Origin: Bacteroidales bacterium
GTDB taxonomy: Bacteria > Bacteroidota > Bacteroidia > Bacteroidales > UBA10428
Length of the DNA stretch: 64,000 bases
Direction: 5' to 3'
Assembly (NCBI GenBank): GCA_016934395.1
Contig: JAFGSZ010000002.1
Coordinates: forward strand, 1-64,000
Part shown: positions 8,643 to 18,752 of the stretch, in pieces
Numbering within the stretch: the first letter of the stretch is position 1
How the letters are laid out: each line of letters begins with the position of its first letter
The notes under the pieces: generated by a model
What the model saw: only the letters and a program-made list of their open reading frames with translations
Database searches by the model: none
Told to the model about the DNA's origin: nothing
Translations under genes and position numbers: made by a program

Positions 8643-10703
8643 TTAATAGTCTAATATATTTTTCATGGCTTCCTTAATTTTGTCGGTGTTCGGAAGAATA
8701 GCTTTTTCAAGAATCCGGTTGAATCCCACCGGAGTAAAAGTGCTTCCCACCCTGCGCACAGGGCCATCAAGGTATTCAAACGCAAGCTCGGTAATCTGTG
8801 CAGCGATTTCAGCTCCAAAACCTGAAAATACTTTATCTTCATGCACTACCAATGCTTTTCCCGTTTTCTTCACCGATTCAATAATTTTATCGGTATCCAA
8901 GGGCAGTAATGAACGCAGGTCGATTACTTCAATACTCACGCCATTTTCCTTTCCCAGCATATCGGCAGCTTCTAAACACATATGTGTGGTGTTTCCATAA
9001 GTAAAAACAGAAAGATCGGAACCTTCGCGTCGCACCCTTGCTTTCCCGAAAGGAACTTCAAAATCATCGGGAACAGGCGTAGCTGCAACGGGAGCATTAT
9101 ATAATGCCTTAGGTTCAAGAAAAAGGGTCATTCCTTCAGAGCGCATGCTGGTGCGTAACAAACCGGCAGCATCATCTGCAAATGAAGGATAAACTACTCT
9201 TGTACCCGGAAAGGTGGTAAGCGCACCTTCGGTGGATTGTGAATGATACAATCCTCCGCCAATATATCCTCCCGAAGCAAGGCGAACCGTAATATTCGGA
9301 GAAAACTGGCCTTTTGAGCGCCAGTATTCATGTGTGGTTTCTACAAACTGTTCCATGGCAGGCCAGAAATAATCAGCAAATTCCGCGCCCTCCACAACAA
9401 TTCTTATTTTTTTATTATACCGGGACATGCCGTTGGCCGTCCCCATAATATAATCTTCGGCAATGGGAGCATTAAATACCCGTTCAATACCAAATTCCTG
9501 CTGTAAACCTTTGGTAACATTAAAAATTCCGCCTTTTTCTTTATGGGCAACATCCTGCCCCCAAATAAAGGTATCCGGGTTATGCCTGAATTCAGCTTTT
9601 AAGGTTTCGTTTAGTCCTTCGATAAGTTTTTTCTTTGGGCCGTCGAAGGTATGTGTCCCGTCCGGATATTTTTCTGCTTTGTAAGCTTCACCGATTACAA
9701 AATCGAAAATTGATGCCGGATCCGGATCAGGCGCTGTAATTCCCTTTTTATGGGCTATTTTTACTTCCTGCTTAACTTTTTCCTCTATTTGCTGAAGTTC
9801 TTCTTCTGTAAAACGGTTATACCGCAATAATAACCTTCTGAATTTTCCCAGCGGATCATATTCGCTTACATAGTTTAATTCAACATCATCGCGGTACAAA
9901 TCGTGCCGGTCAGAGTTGGAGTGGGAGTGGATCCTCACACAATTCGCCTGAACAATCACAGGTTTTTGATTTTTTAATGCCCATGATTTTGCTTCTTCCA
10001 TAGCATTCATGGAATCGAAAACATCTTTTCCGTTACAATGGATGATCCGGAGGTTTTTAAATCCTGTAAAATTATTTGCTACTTTTCTGTTGGCCGTCTG
10101 GTCTTTTTTCGGAACAGATATGCCATATCCGTTATCCTGAAAAACAAAAATCACAGGCAATTGCTCGTTTGACGCTCCGTTGATTGCTTCGTACACATAA
10201 CCTTCAGATACTGAAGATTCACCCTGGGAACTGATCACCACCCCTTTTCCGTTATATCGTTTCATGGCCCTGCCGGTACCCACAGCATGCAGGGTATGGT
10301 TACCCGTGCAGGATGATACATTGTGTATGTTCCATTCGGGTTTGGCAAAATGATTTGACATGTGTCTTCCGCCACCAGCTACATCGGTATCTTTAGAGAT
10401 TCCATTGGCAATAACTTCATCAGAAGTGAGCCCGGCAGAAATAGAGGTTAACATATCCCTGTAATAGGGAAATAAATGATCAGTTTTTTTATCGAATACC
10501 TGACCGATTGCCAGTTGAATCCCGTCATGCCCGGCGAATGGTGCATGATAGGACCAGCCTATGGCCTGTTTCAGGTAGTTCGGCGCCCTGTCATCCCATG
10601 CACGGCCCAATACCATTAAATAAAACCAGTGTTCAAGGGTTTTTTTATCGGTAGTTTTAATACTGTATTTTATTGGAACTTGAATATTATCTAAATTTTT
10701 CAT
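8643..10703 (-). CDS. Branched-chain 2-oxoacid dehydrogenase E1, alpha-beta fusion
   Basis: Thiamine-diphosphate E1 component that decarboxylates branched-chain 2-oxoacids and acylates the E2 lipoyl group. The alpha part (about 1-340) has GGGRHMSNHF and the TPP/Mg motif: GE at 161-162 (in place of the usual GD), then Asn191 in DNGYGIS. The beta part (about 355-686) has GEDVAxxKGG-like GQDVAHKEKGG, EGAEFADYFWPA and VVHED. Alpha and beta are usually separate genes; a single fused chain is known in Bacteroidota. E2 lies 20 bp upstream in the same operon. No E3 (dihydrolipoamide dehydrogenase) is present in the window. Confidence 0.93.
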   Translation of the reverse strand: MKNLDNIQVPIKYSIKTTDKKTLEHWFYLMVLGRAWDDRAPNYLKQAIGWSYHAPFAGHDGIQLAIGQVFDKKTDHLFPYYRDMLTSISAGLTSDEVIANGISKDTDVAGGGRHMSNHFAKPEWNIHNVSSCTGNHTLHAVGTGRAMKRYNGKGVVISSQGESSVSEGYVYEAINGASNEQLPVIFVFQDNGYGISVPKKDQTANRKVANNFTGFKNLRIIHCNGKDVFDSMNAMEEAKSWALKNQKPVIVQANCVRIHSHSNSDRHDLYRDDVELNYVSEYDPLGKFRRLLLRYNRFTEEELQQIEEKVKQEVKIAHKKGITAPDPDPASIFDFVIGEAYKAEKYPDGTHTFDGPKKKLIEGLNETLKAEFRHNPDTFIWGQDVAHKEKGGIFNVTKGLQQEFGIERVFNAPIAEDYIMGTANGMSRYNKKIRIVVEGAEFADYFWPAMEQFVETTHEYWRSKGQFSPNITVRLASGGYIGGGLYHSQSTEGALTTFPGTRVVYPSFADDAAGLLRTSMRSEGMTLFLEPKALYNAPVAATPVPDDFEVPFGKARVRREGSDLSVFTYGNTTHMCLEAADMLGKENGVSIEVIDLRSLLPLDTDKIIESVKKTGKALVVHEDKVFSGFGAEIAAQITELAFEYLDGPVRRVGSTFTPVGFNRILEKAILPNTDKIKEAMKNILDY

Positions 10704-10723
10704 GCGTAAAAATTAATTAAAAA

Positions 10724-12007
10724 CTAAAAAGATGTATTTACATCAAAATTACCCAAGTCATCAGCAAGTGATTTTAAGAATGCCCCGGCAAGCGCTCCGT
10801 CAACTACCCGGTGATCATATGATAATGATAAAATCATTTTATGCCGTATAGCGATTACATCACCTGAAGGGGTCTCCAGCACAGCAGGTTTTTTCTCAAT
10901 ATTGCCAACGGCAAGAATAGCCACCTGGGGTTGATTTATGATTGGTGTGCCCGTGAGGTTCTGAAATGTACCAAAATTTGATATTGTAAATGTACCCCCT
11001 TGTATATCGTCGGGGTTCAGTTTGTTATTTCTGGCATCGGCCGCCAGTCGGTTAATTTCACTGGTAATACCGAGCAGGTTTTTCTGATCCACATTTTTAA
11101 CAACAGGTACAATAAGGTTGCCGGATGGCAAGGCTACGGCAAAACCAATATTTATATTCTTTCTAAGAATAATAGTATCACCGTCTACGGAAGCATTAAT
11201 ACCCGGAAATGCCTTTAAAGCTTTTGCAGTAGCTTCTGTGAATATGGGCATAAACGTAATTTTTTGTTTTTCACGGGCAAAAAATTCATCTTTTACTTTG
11301 TTTCGCCAGATTACAATATTTGTAACATCGGCTTCAATAAAGTTGGTAACATGCGGAGATACCTGTTTAGACATTACCATATGTTCGGCAATAAGTTTTC
11401 TCATACGGTCCATCTGCACAACCTGATCTCCGGGATTCACATTAACTGTAACTTTTGGAGCTGATGACACTGCTTTCCCTGGTTGAGCAGCAGAAGGAGA
11501 GCCGGATTTCCCTTTATTTTCAAGATAGGCCAAAATATCCTGCTTTCTTACCCTGCCGTTTTGCCCTGTCCCTTTAATGTTATCAAGCTCGCCGGAAGAA
11601 ATATTTTCTTTTTGGGCAATGCTTTGTACAAGTGGGGAATAAAATCTACCTGAAGACTTAAAGTCTGAAACAGATTCTTTTGCTGAGATTATTACTTTAG
11701 GTGTTTCTTTTTCCGCTACTTTATCAATAGTTTCTTCTTTTTCTGCAACAGGCTCCCCTTCATCGCCGTCTAATGCTACAATAGCTATAATTTCTCCTAC
11801 TGCAACCACATCATTTTCTTTAAAAAATATTTTTTTTATAACACCATCCACAGGTGAGGGAATTTCAGAATCCACCTTATCGGTTGCAATTTCGAGCAAT
11901 ACATCCTCTTCTTCGATCGCATCGCCTTCTTTTTTAAACCATTTGGTGATAGTAGCTTCCTGAACACTTTCACCCATCTTTGGCATTACAATATTAAATG
12001 TACTCAT
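10724..12007 (-). CDS. Dihydrolipoamide acyltransferase (E2) of 2-oxoacid dehydrogenase
   Basis: Core acyltransferase of the 2-oxoacid dehydrogenase complex. One N-terminal lipoyl domain carries Lys44 in ATDKVDSE. An acidic/proline-poor linker and a peripheral subunit-binding domain (about 122-161; GTGQNGRVRKQDIL) follow. The catalytic domain ends in SYDHRVVDG, with His399 and Asp403. The fused E1 gene follows after 20 bp, which fits a branched-chain rather than pyruvate complex. The alternative, another short-chain 2-oxoacid substrate, cannot be excluded. Confidence 0.93.
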   Translation of the reverse strand: MSTFNIVMPKMGESVQEATITKWFKKEGDAIEEEDVLLEIATDKVDSEIPSPVDGVIKKIFFKENDVVAVGEIIAIVALDGDEGEPVAEKEETIDKVAEKETPKVIISAKESVSDFKSSGRFYSPLVQSIAQKENISSGELDNIKGTGQNGRVRKQDILAYLENKGKSGSPSAAQPGKAVSSAPKVTVNVNPGDQVVQMDRMRKLIAEHMVMSKQVSPHVTNFIEADVTNIVIWRNKVKDEFFAREKQKITFMPIFTEATAKALKAFPGINASVDGDTIILRKNINIGFAVALPSGNLIVPVVKNVDQKNLLGITSEINRLAADARNNKLNPDDIQGGTFTISNFGTFQNLTGTPIINQPQVAILAVGNIEKKPAVLETPSGDVIAIRHKMILSLSYDHRVVDGALAGAFLKSLADDLGNFDVNTSF

Positions 12008-12324
12008 TGTTGAATTTTATTAGTTATTCGAATTCTATAGTTTTTTTAATAACGAGTTTAAAAGTATAAAAACTGCCGGTTATAACTCTCCTGTTTTTTA
12101 ACTGCTTATTCCTTATACCCTAAAGATAATATACCAATGGCATATGTTCAATAGTTCAATAATTCATTAGCTCAATAATTATTCAGGGCTAAATTATAAA
12201 ATTCCTGATAAAACAAGTTATGAAATGTATGAATTGAGCAGCTTAATATAGTTTGAGAATTAATTATAATAATACAAATTAATTCAAGAGTTGTTCATGA
12301 AGAGCGCAAATTTTTATGCGGAAT
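12008..12324. other. Intergenic spacer, AT-rich
   Basis: 317 bases upstream of the E2 gene and downstream of the unrecognised gene at 12325. It should hold the promoter of the dehydrogenase operon. I see only AT-rich sequence with loosely repeated 'ttcaataattcatt'-type words near 12145-12180, and no gene or convincing hairpin. Confidence 0.5.
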
Positions 12325-13290
12325 TTAATTATAAAAAGAATCAGGATCATCATCATCAGTGAAGATCGTTTTGAGAATTATGGGTATGTCTATGGGTTCA
12401 CCTTCCATACCTATTGGTTTTCTTTCAGAAACTGTATCCCACAATACAATATCCGGATAGCGGGTTGCCAGCAACATAGAAATAAGGCCAAAAGGTTTTG
12501 GCCCATGGGGAAGGATCACCACCTTTGAATGAATACGAAGATCAAGACATAATGAAGTGAGGATGGAATTTATTTCTTCGGGATTATCAGGAGAGTATGA
12601 TAATATATTTTTATGGTTTAGTTGTTTTAAAAATCCCTGATTTACTTCAGTTACCGATGCAGTATAATCCTGAATTGCAGGTGTCTCAGGAATAAATGCG
12701 TAAATATTTTCGGGCTTAAGCTTTGAGATCAGTTTAGAACTTAATTTCGGACAATTCTCCATACCGGCAATAACGGATACCGATTTTTTATCTTTAATAA
12801 TATCCTCGGATCCAAGGATCGGACCCAGATAATGCACATCTACTTTAGTTTCGGCAGGGTAATAATTTGCCGGAGTATATGAAAAAAAGACATTTGCCTT
12901 TTGAAAAGAAAAATCATTACTGTTGAAGTAATCGATAAGCGCAGCAATCCATTTTTTGGGCATACACGAGTAATCCACAAGAATATTGAAATTTTCTCTT
13001 GCATGGCGTGCTGTTTTACTTTTTAGAATATCGGCTATTGTATCTATGTTATTTTTGAGGCATTCTATTTTCTTAAATCCTAATTTGCTGAAAATGTTTT
13101 CATTTTTTTCAAGATCTTCAATAAAATCAGGGCAATCTAAATCAAATAGTATCTTTTCAGCATTAGTATCTTCAAAATGACGGGCCAGATATGTACACCT
13201 TGGCTGGTAGCCAAGAACTGCAAAAATCAGGTCGTATTGTTCAAGTTGAAGTTCTTCAAACTTTATTTGACAGGTGTGTATCAGTTCCAT
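12325..13290 (-). CDS. Uncharacterised 321-residue protein
   Basis: I do not recognise this protein. It is soluble, with no signal peptide or membrane segment. The N-terminus has a compact block, DLIFAVLGYQPRCTYLARHF (about 21-40), then acidic helical sequence, then a segment with VDYSCMPKKW (about 107-116). The second half has a Rossmann-like run (SVIAGMENCPKL; VVILPHGPKPFGLISMLLA, about 258-276). The C-terminus is acidic (DDDDPDSF). It is monocistronic, flanked by spacers of about 270-320 bp. Codon use looks like that of its neighbours. No function is proposed. Confidence 0.8.
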   Translation of the reverse strand: MELIHTCQIKFEELQLEQYDLIFAVLGYQPRCTYLARHFEDTNAEKILFDLDCPDFIEDLEKNENIFSKLGFKKIECLKNNIDTIADILKSKTARHARENFNILVDYSCMPKKWIAALIDYFNSNDFSFQKANVFFSYTPANYYPAETKVDVHYLGPILGSEDIIKDKKSVSVIAGMENCPKLSSKLISKLKPENIYAFIPETPAIQDYTASVTEVNQGFLKQLNHKNILSYSPDNPEEINSILTSLCLDLRIHSKVVILPHGPKPFGLISMLLATRYPDIVLWDTVSERKPIGMEGEPIDIPIILKTIFTDDDDPDSFYN

Positions 13291-13563
13291 AACGTATTAT
13301 CAAAAGAAATTAGTTTTAATAGAATTCAGATCGTGTTTTAGACTTTTATAAACGATTATTTAATTGGCAGGTTTCTATTCCAATATACTTCTTGACCAAA
13401 GGATATATAGTTGTGACAGATGGTTTATTGAATCACAGTAAAATTCTCACAGGAATTCAACACTAATTTTTTAGAAGCAAATTGTTATTGCCAGCCCAAT
13501 GGATATTCAGGCAGTGTCATCTGTTTATTGTCAATTTAATCTTTTAAAATGAAACGAATATTT

Positions 13564-15522
13564 TCAGTTTGAAGTTTCAGGCATCCAAACTCTCATTTTT
13601 CCAATTCCACGGTTCGACCAGGCATAATAAGGTACTAAAGTTAAAGTGGATTTATTATTGTCAGAGAGTGTGTCAACGTTACCCGTAATAATATTTACCC
13701 CGTTTAACAAATCATTTCTTTTTATAACTTTTAAATTTTTTATACCGGGAACAGCAAGTTTGGTAAAATCATATGGATTATCGATTTCTTCGGCACAATA
13801 TACAATAGGTCCATATTCCAAAGCAACAAGGTTACGATCGGATTCTATTTTTTCATCCGCAATAAGCTTTTGTATTTGCATTGGAAAGTTCAATTCAATG
13901 GTATCCCCTTTTTCCCATAATCTGGTGATAGTAATATATTCCTCGTTTGTGAAGGTATCTTCTGCCTGTCCGTTAATTTTCAGTCTGATTTTTTCTGTTC
14001 CCGGATTTGCGTAACTGTATAAATTTCCGGGTAAAGCATTGTTTCTGGCCCAGCCAGGAACACGGATTTTAATTGTAAATTCATTTTGCTTTTCAGGATT
14101 TACAAGAAATAGAATTTTTCCCGACCATGGATATTCTGTCTCCTGGGAAAGTTTGATTTTGTTACCATCAAGAGAAATAGATGCTTCATTACTCATAAAC
14201 AGATTAATATACAGATTGTCTTTATCGGTGGCATAAATTAGATTGGGAACTGAGGGAAGAAACCGGATTAAATTGGTAGGACAGCATGAACAATCGAACC
14301 ATGATTGCCGGGTACATGCACCCTTATTAAAAGCATATTCCCCGTCTGCTTCAAGCGGGTTAGGATAAAAAAACTTATCACCCTCAAGTGAGATACCCGA
14401 AATTAAAGCGTTATAGAGGGTACGTTCAATAATATCGTAATATTTTACCTGACCCGTTTGCAAAAACATCCTATGATTCCAGTATACACTGCCGATAGCG
14501 GCACAGGTTTCACTATATGCTGTAAGGTTAGGTAATTCGTAATTTTCTCCGAAGGATTCACCTTCATGCCTGGCTCCAACACCCCCCGTAATATACATTT
14601 TTTTATTCACCATGTTTTCCCAGAGAACATTCACAGCTTTCAAGTATGCAGTGTCCCGATAAATAGCAGCAATATCAGTCATACCGGCATACATATACAA
14701 TGCCCGTACGGCATGCCCCACAACTTCATCCTGATCGATTACCAGCTGGTGGTCCTGATTATAAGGACCGTAAAGTTTTCTTAATTGCGGATTACCACGG
14801 CTGTCTAAAAAGTGCCTTGCAAGTTCAAGATATTTGGTTTTATGTGTAATCTGATAAAGTTTTATCAATCCGGTCTCTACAATTTGATGACCCGGTAATT
14901 GAGGATTTTTACCCGGTCCGAATGTTTCAGTTAACAGATCGGCATTTTTAAGGGCAATATCCAGGAAATTTCTTTTGCCAGTAGCATAGTAATGTGCAGC
15001 TGCAGCTTCAAACAAATGCCCGCTATTATAAAGTTCGTGACTGGCGTCCAGATTTTGCCATCGTCCACCGGGTTTTACCCAGGGTGCCGGAGGTTCATCG
15101 GGATTAATGGTTTTCCAGGTGGTAAGATACCCGTCTTTTTCCTGTCCGGTTTTTATAATGGCAATAATCGAATCCAGATAAGCTTCTAGATTTTTATCGG
15201 GCATAAGAATTAATGAATAAGAAGCTCCCTCGATAATTTTATACAGATCAGTATCATCAAAAGGCATGGCCCCTTTGGTTTCACCATCCATTTTACCGCC
15301 TGCTATCAGAAAATTGTCCATTCGACCTTCTATGCGGCATTTTTCAAAAGCATAGGGAATGGTGATTTCACGAATAGTTTTAATTTTAGGTAACCAGAAA
15401 TTGTCGGTAAGTTTTATGCTGTTTAAACTTACAGGTGTTATTGGATAATCGGATAAATTATGCCCGGAATTTGTGCAACCTGCAAATATTAAAATGGCGA
15501 CCAGAGGTATAATTGTTTTCAT
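13564..15522 (-). CDS. GH127-family glycoside hydrolase lipoprotein
   Basis: Envelope lipoprotein (lipobox ending at Cys16 in IFAGCTN) of the GH127/DUF1680 family, which includes beta-L-arabinofuranosidases. Family hallmarks are visible: GESFGENYELPN with a downstream SETCAAIG, and the CSCCPTNLIR cysteine cluster. In characterised members this cluster, with a Glu, binds zinc and supplies the nucleophilic Cys. The length (652) fits the family. It probably cleaves arabinofuranosyl or related linkages at the cell surface or in the periplasm. It is isolated: no SusC/SusD, transporter or other arabinan enzyme is adjacent. Confidence 0.9.
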   Translation of the reverse strand: MKTIIPLVAILIFAGCTNSGHNLSDYPITPVSLNSIKLTDNFWLPKIKTIREITIPYAFEKCRIEGRMDNFLIAGGKMDGETKGAMPFDDTDLYKIIEGASYSLILMPDKNLEAYLDSIIAIIKTGQEKDGYLTTWKTINPDEPPAPWVKPGGRWQNLDASHELYNSGHLFEAAAAHYYATGKRNFLDIALKNADLLTETFGPGKNPQLPGHQIVETGLIKLYQITHKTKYLELARHFLDSRGNPQLRKLYGPYNQDHQLVIDQDEVVGHAVRALYMYAGMTDIAAIYRDTAYLKAVNVLWENMVNKKMYITGGVGARHEGESFGENYELPNLTAYSETCAAIGSVYWNHRMFLQTGQVKYYDIIERTLYNALISGISLEGDKFFYPNPLEADGEYAFNKGACTRQSWFDCSCCPTNLIRFLPSVPNLIYATDKDNLYINLFMSNEASISLDGNKIKLSQETEYPWSGKILFLVNPEKQNEFTIKIRVPGWARNNALPGNLYSYANPGTEKIRLKINGQAEDTFTNEEYITITRLWEKGDTIELNFPMQIQKLIADEKIESDRNLVALEYGPIVYCAEEIDNPYDFTKLAVPGIKNLKVIKRNDLLNGVNIITGNVDTLSDNNKSTLTLVPYYAWSNRGIGKMRVWMPETSN

Positions 15523-15675
15523 AGAATAAATTTTTTAATAATTTTAAATATAATACTTTCTTCCATTCAGCACAAACGGGAAGAATTTTCAAAGATTAAA
15601 TTTAACTGGATTGATATAGGTTAAAAGAGACCAACTGCACGAATTTGGAAAGAAATCGGCACCAGATTCCGCCTT

Positions 15676-15696
15676 GTCCTCGTTACAAACGAGGAC
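15676..15696. repeat. Palindromic hairpin (REP-like)
   Basis: Perfect 9-bp arms gtcctcgtt and aacgaggac around a 3-base loop. There is no T tract, so it is not a standard terminator. Similar palindromes recur within 400 bp and near 40.5 kb. Confidence 0.6.
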
Positions 15697-15973
15697 GAGA
15701 AGAGTAGCGACTAATTAATTAAATCGATCCAAAAACATAATACAAAGCATTAAATAAGCATTTAAGTCACACATCTCTCTTAGTTAAAACTGCGAAGGAG
15801 AAGCTTAAGACTTAAACGAGATGGGTAACTTTTTTTAGGACGAGTCAATATTTTCTTTAATTGCAGGCATCTCCAATTCCCCCTTGGAGAAGGGGGAGTG
15901 CGAATGTCCTGGATATGGCAAGGGGGATTGAAAGAAAATAATTATTACATTAAAATATTGATGTTCCCATCCT

Positions 15974-16012
15974 ACCGCAAGTTGCAAGTTTAGCGTCAGC
16001 GGAACTTGTGGT
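15974..16012. repeat. Inverted repeat in intergenic spacer
   Basis: Arms accgcaagtt (15974-15983) and aacttgtggt (16003-16012) pair over 10 positions with one G-U. The loop is 19 bases. Confidence 0.5.
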
Positions 16013-16044
16013 AATTAACCATTATAAAATTGTAAGATTGCCTC

Positions 16045-16060
16045 TCCGCCAGCTGGCGGA
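16045..16060. repeat. 16-base perfect palindrome
   Basis: tccgccagctggcgga reads identically on both strands. It is GC-rich in an AT-rich spacer, typical of dispersed intergenic palindromes. Confidence 0.55.
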
Positions 16061-16114
16061 TCGCAAAGACGTGAGACATATGTATACAGACGGTTGTACT
16101 GTCAAGTAATAAAG

Positions 16115-16141
16115 AAGCCGGAAACTGCCACAATCCGGCTT
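16115..16141 (-). terminator. Possible terminator of the serine hydrolase gene
   Basis: Arms aagccgga (16115-16122) and tccggctt (16134-16141) form an 8-bp stem. On the minus strand only a weak T-rich tract (ttcttta) follows, about 270 bp beyond the stop codon. It may instead be another dispersed palindrome. Confidence 0.35.
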
Positions 16142-16408
16142 ATTATAGGAATGGTAAGGTTATAACTCGGGGCATTGAGGGTTGACCATTACTGCCGTAT
16201 GCCTGTCTATAGTCAAACTCACAATAATTTTGGAATGATTAGAATAATAAATTAACTTTTTTTCTCTTGTGAATTTTACAAAAACAAACATATACTTAAA
16301 GATATACTTATACCAAAAGTCTGGACTATAGCATAATAATAACGGCCTGTATTCCTAAAGATACAAACCGCTTACATTACGTTAAAAAAAGTCTGAAAAT
16401 TTTTGAAC

Positions 16409-17737
16409 CTACCTTGCCCGATTTACCGCAAAATACCGTGTTTTATTTACCGAGTACCGGTTAAAAAGATCCTGCTCCGGCCATTCCTCTATACTTCTAA
16501 GTGCGCGGAACATGGTATGTGAAAGTTCGTTATGTATATGTGATTGTTTATTGGTACTGGTATTTAAAAGCACAACCCAGTTAATTTCGTTTCTATGCCG
16601 CATTACCAGCGCCGAAGTACCTGCCAGTGTTCCGGTTCTCCACCATGTGCCATGGCCATCGGAGCCGCGCCATCCGATCAGTCTGTTCCTGCCAGCGTTG
16701 GTTTCTGTCATAATATCAATAATATGTTGCGATAATATATCAGGCTTACTGTCAAAACCATCAATAGCTACAATCAGTTTACTGAGTTCGGCAGAAGAAG
16801 CAAGCCAGCCACCTGCTGCTCCCAGAAGTTCTATATTATTTCCACCATAGGATAAGGGCACCAAATCACCCGATCCATCAAAAGCATAACATTTCCGGGC
16901 TCTTTCAGGTTCGTAGTAGCGTACTTCGTTGGCATATTTTTCAGTAAAATAATTTCTGCCGATATGCATGTCATAAATTCCCAGGGGGTGAAGTATGGCA
17001 AATTGAACATAATCTTCATATTTCATCCCGGTTACTTTTTCAATAACCTGTCCAAGGATAGTATATCCAAGGTTGGAATAGGAATATTTTGTTCCGGGAG
17101 CAAAATCGAGTCTTTGTTTTAGGGCATACTGAATAACAGTTTCAAGACTGGCTGGAGGATCCACCTTCATCTCATTAGCAATTGATAATGAGCGGAAAAC
17201 CGGGTCAGCATTTTTATTGTTCCAGCCGGCTGTATGTTCAAGTAAGTTTTCTACAGTAATCCGTTCAATCCTTCTGTCAGTATAATTCAGATACGCAGGA
17301 TCGTTCAGAATACCGTCATTTCCAAAAACTTTATCGTTCAGATTAAGTTTTTCATCTTCAACCAGCTTCATTACTGTTACAGCTGTAATAAGTTTTGATA
17401 CACTGGCAATCCTGAAAAGACTTCCGGGATCAACCATTTCTTTTGTTGCCAGGTCGGCATACCCGAAACCCTTGGCATATATCAGTTTGCCTTTACGAGT
17501 AATTGCAACAGAAGCCCCCTTAATATCATTCCTTGAAATAAAATCCGAAATAATACTATCCAGGTCTTGTGTTTCCAGATAGGTTGATAGTTCATTGTCC
17601 AGATTCTGGGACAGCGGAATTATATCCGATGAAGGTATATTTCTGTTGCTGTCTCTTTTGAAAGAAAAGGATATTGCGATTTCTCCCAAAAAGAATACAA
17701 TAAACAATATTATAAATATTATTGACTTAAACCTCAT
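16409..17737 (-). CDS. Class C beta-lactamase-like serine hydrolase
   Basis: Membrane-anchored or exported serine hydrolase of the beta-lactamase/AmpC-like (PF00144) family. An N-terminal hydrophobic segment (about 5-25) precedes the enzyme. The catalytic Ser-x-x-Lys is in IASVSKLI, the Tyr-x-Asn element in YSYSNLGY, and a late HGTWWRTG segment occupies the KTG-like position. Members are penicillin-binding-like peptidases or esterases; true antibiotic hydrolysis is not implied. It is monocistronic, flanked by long spacers. Confidence 0.87.
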   Translation of the reverse strand: MRFKSIIFIILFIVFFLGEIAISFSFKRDSNRNIPSSDIIPLSQNLDNELSTYLETQDLDSIISDFISRNDIKGASVAITRKGKLIYAKGFGYADLATKEMVDPGSLFRIASVSKLITAVTVMKLVEDEKLNLNDKVFGNDGILNDPAYLNYTDRRIERITVENLLEHTAGWNNKNADPVFRSLSIANEMKVDPPASLETVIQYALKQRLDFAPGTKYSYSNLGYTILGQVIEKVTGMKYEDYVQFAILHPLGIYDMHIGRNYFTEKYANEVRYYEPERARKCYAFDGSGDLVPLSYGGNNIELLGAAGGWLASSAELSKLIVAIDGFDSKPDILSQHIIDIMTETNAGRNRLIGWRGSDGHGTWWRTGTLAGTSALVMRHRNEINWVVLLNTSTNKQSHIHNELSHTMFRALRSIEEWPEQDLFNRYSVNKTRYFAVNRAR

Positions 17738-18155
17738 AAGTATCTTTGCTTTGTAAAACCTCTAAATTGGAAAGTTCATTTATAAACAGATTAAATTCTG
17801 TTTTGTTTAAGCGCGCAAAAATAGACATTTATTTTTAACTGCAATATTTACGCTCATCTTCATATCGGGAATCAAAATTAAGCTACCTGAGGCTGAAAGC
17901 CAAACTCTATTTGATTAGCAGTAAGAAATTTATGTTAATAAGTAGGTAATCTTTGACGAAGATAAATGACAATCTTAATATCCGTTTATCAGGTATTCTG
18001 AATCATTAATCCAGGCAATACAACATTTTGGCACAAGTATTTGTTACTTAGTCAAAATACGGATATGCATTTTATTTAAGAGATTGAATGTTAATAACTT
18101 TTACCGATTAATTATTAACACAAGCTTAAAAAATTGTGAATAAAATAATTTAAAT
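17738..18155. other. Divergent spacer between serine hydrolase and msrB
   Basis: 418 AT-rich bases that should contain the two divergent promoters. I see no ORF, strong palindrome or recognisable riboswitch. Confidence 0.5.
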
Positions 18156-18671
18156 ATGAGAAAAAGTGTCTTAATACTGATTGTCACAACATTAACTGCG
18201 TGCAGCTTTACTCAAAGCCAGGATATAACTATGAAAACAAAACAAGATTCAGATAGTATTTACACGGTAGTAAAAACCGAAGAAGAGTGGAAGGAGATGC
18301 TTACGCCTTCGCAGTATTACATAACCCGAATGAAAGGTACAGAGCGGCCTTTTACTGGGAAATATTACGATTTTTATGAAAAAGGGCATTATGATTGCGT
18401 AGCTTGTGGTTCGTTACTTTTTGATTCCGATACCAAATTTGTTTCCGGTTGTGGCTGGCCCAGTTTTTTTGATATCACATCACAAAAAAGTATCCGCATT
18501 CTTAGAGATACTTCTCACAATATGATTCGTTCCGAAGTAACATGTGCCATATGCGGCGCACATCTCGGACATGTTTTCGAAGATGGACCTCCACCAACCG
18601 GATTACGGTACTGTATTAATTCGGAAGCATTACATTTTATACCGGAAAAGGGTAAAAAAAGTGAAGAGTAA
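18156..18671 (+). CDS. msrB: Peptide methionine-(R)-S-oxide reductase, envelope lipoprotein
   Basis: Reduces methionine-R-sulfoxide in proteins. It carries a lipoprotein signal (Cys16 in LTACSF), so it acts outside the cytoplasm. The MsrB fold is complete: zinc ligands Cys81/Cys84 (CVAC) and Cys130/Cys133 (CAIC), the GCGWPSF block with candidate resolving Cys99, HLGHVF, and catalytic Cys153 in RYCINSEAL. It ends at a bidirectional terminator shared with two exported thioredoxin-fold genes on the opposite strand. These are plausible reductants, but that link is inference. Confidence 0.95.
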   Translation: MRKSVLILIVTTLTACSFTQSQDITMKTKQDSDSIYTVVKTEEEWKEMLTPSQYYITRMKGTERPFTGKYYDFYEKGHYDCVACGSLLFDSDTKFVSGCGWPSFFDITSQKSIRILRDTSHNMIRSEVTCAICGAHLGHVFEDGPPPTGLRYCINSEALHFIPEKGKKSEE

Positions 18672-18689
18672 TTATGTATCGGATTAAAT

Positions 18690-18723
18690 AAAAAAGGGGA
18701 TGGCAATATGCGTCCCCTTTTTT
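18690..18723. terminator. Bidirectional terminator between msrB and the redoxin gene
   Basis: Perfect 11-bp arms: A6 plus gggga (18690-18700) and tcccc plus T6 (18713-18723). The A/T runs at both ends let it act on convergent transcripts from both sides. Confidence 0.82.
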
Positions 18724-18752
18724 GTTTAAGAATGAATGATAAGAGTAATACT

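Larger units (their letters stand above)
15523..16408. other. 886-bp spacer with several palindromes and no gene
   Basis: I find no convincing coding frame. The stretch is a patchwork of hairpin-forming words: arms at 15676-15684/15688-15696, an almost perfect 10-bp arm pair at 15974-15983/16003-16012, a 16-base palindrome at 16045-16060 and a stem at 16115-16141. A C-rich segment near 15870-15930 repeats 'cccccttg'/'caaggggg' words. It looks like accumulated intergenic repeat elements rather than a decayed gene. Confidence 0.6.

Noticed and set aside
15523-16408. Decayed insertion sequence
   Set aside because: No transposase fragment or terminal repeats are visible; only palindromes and short words.
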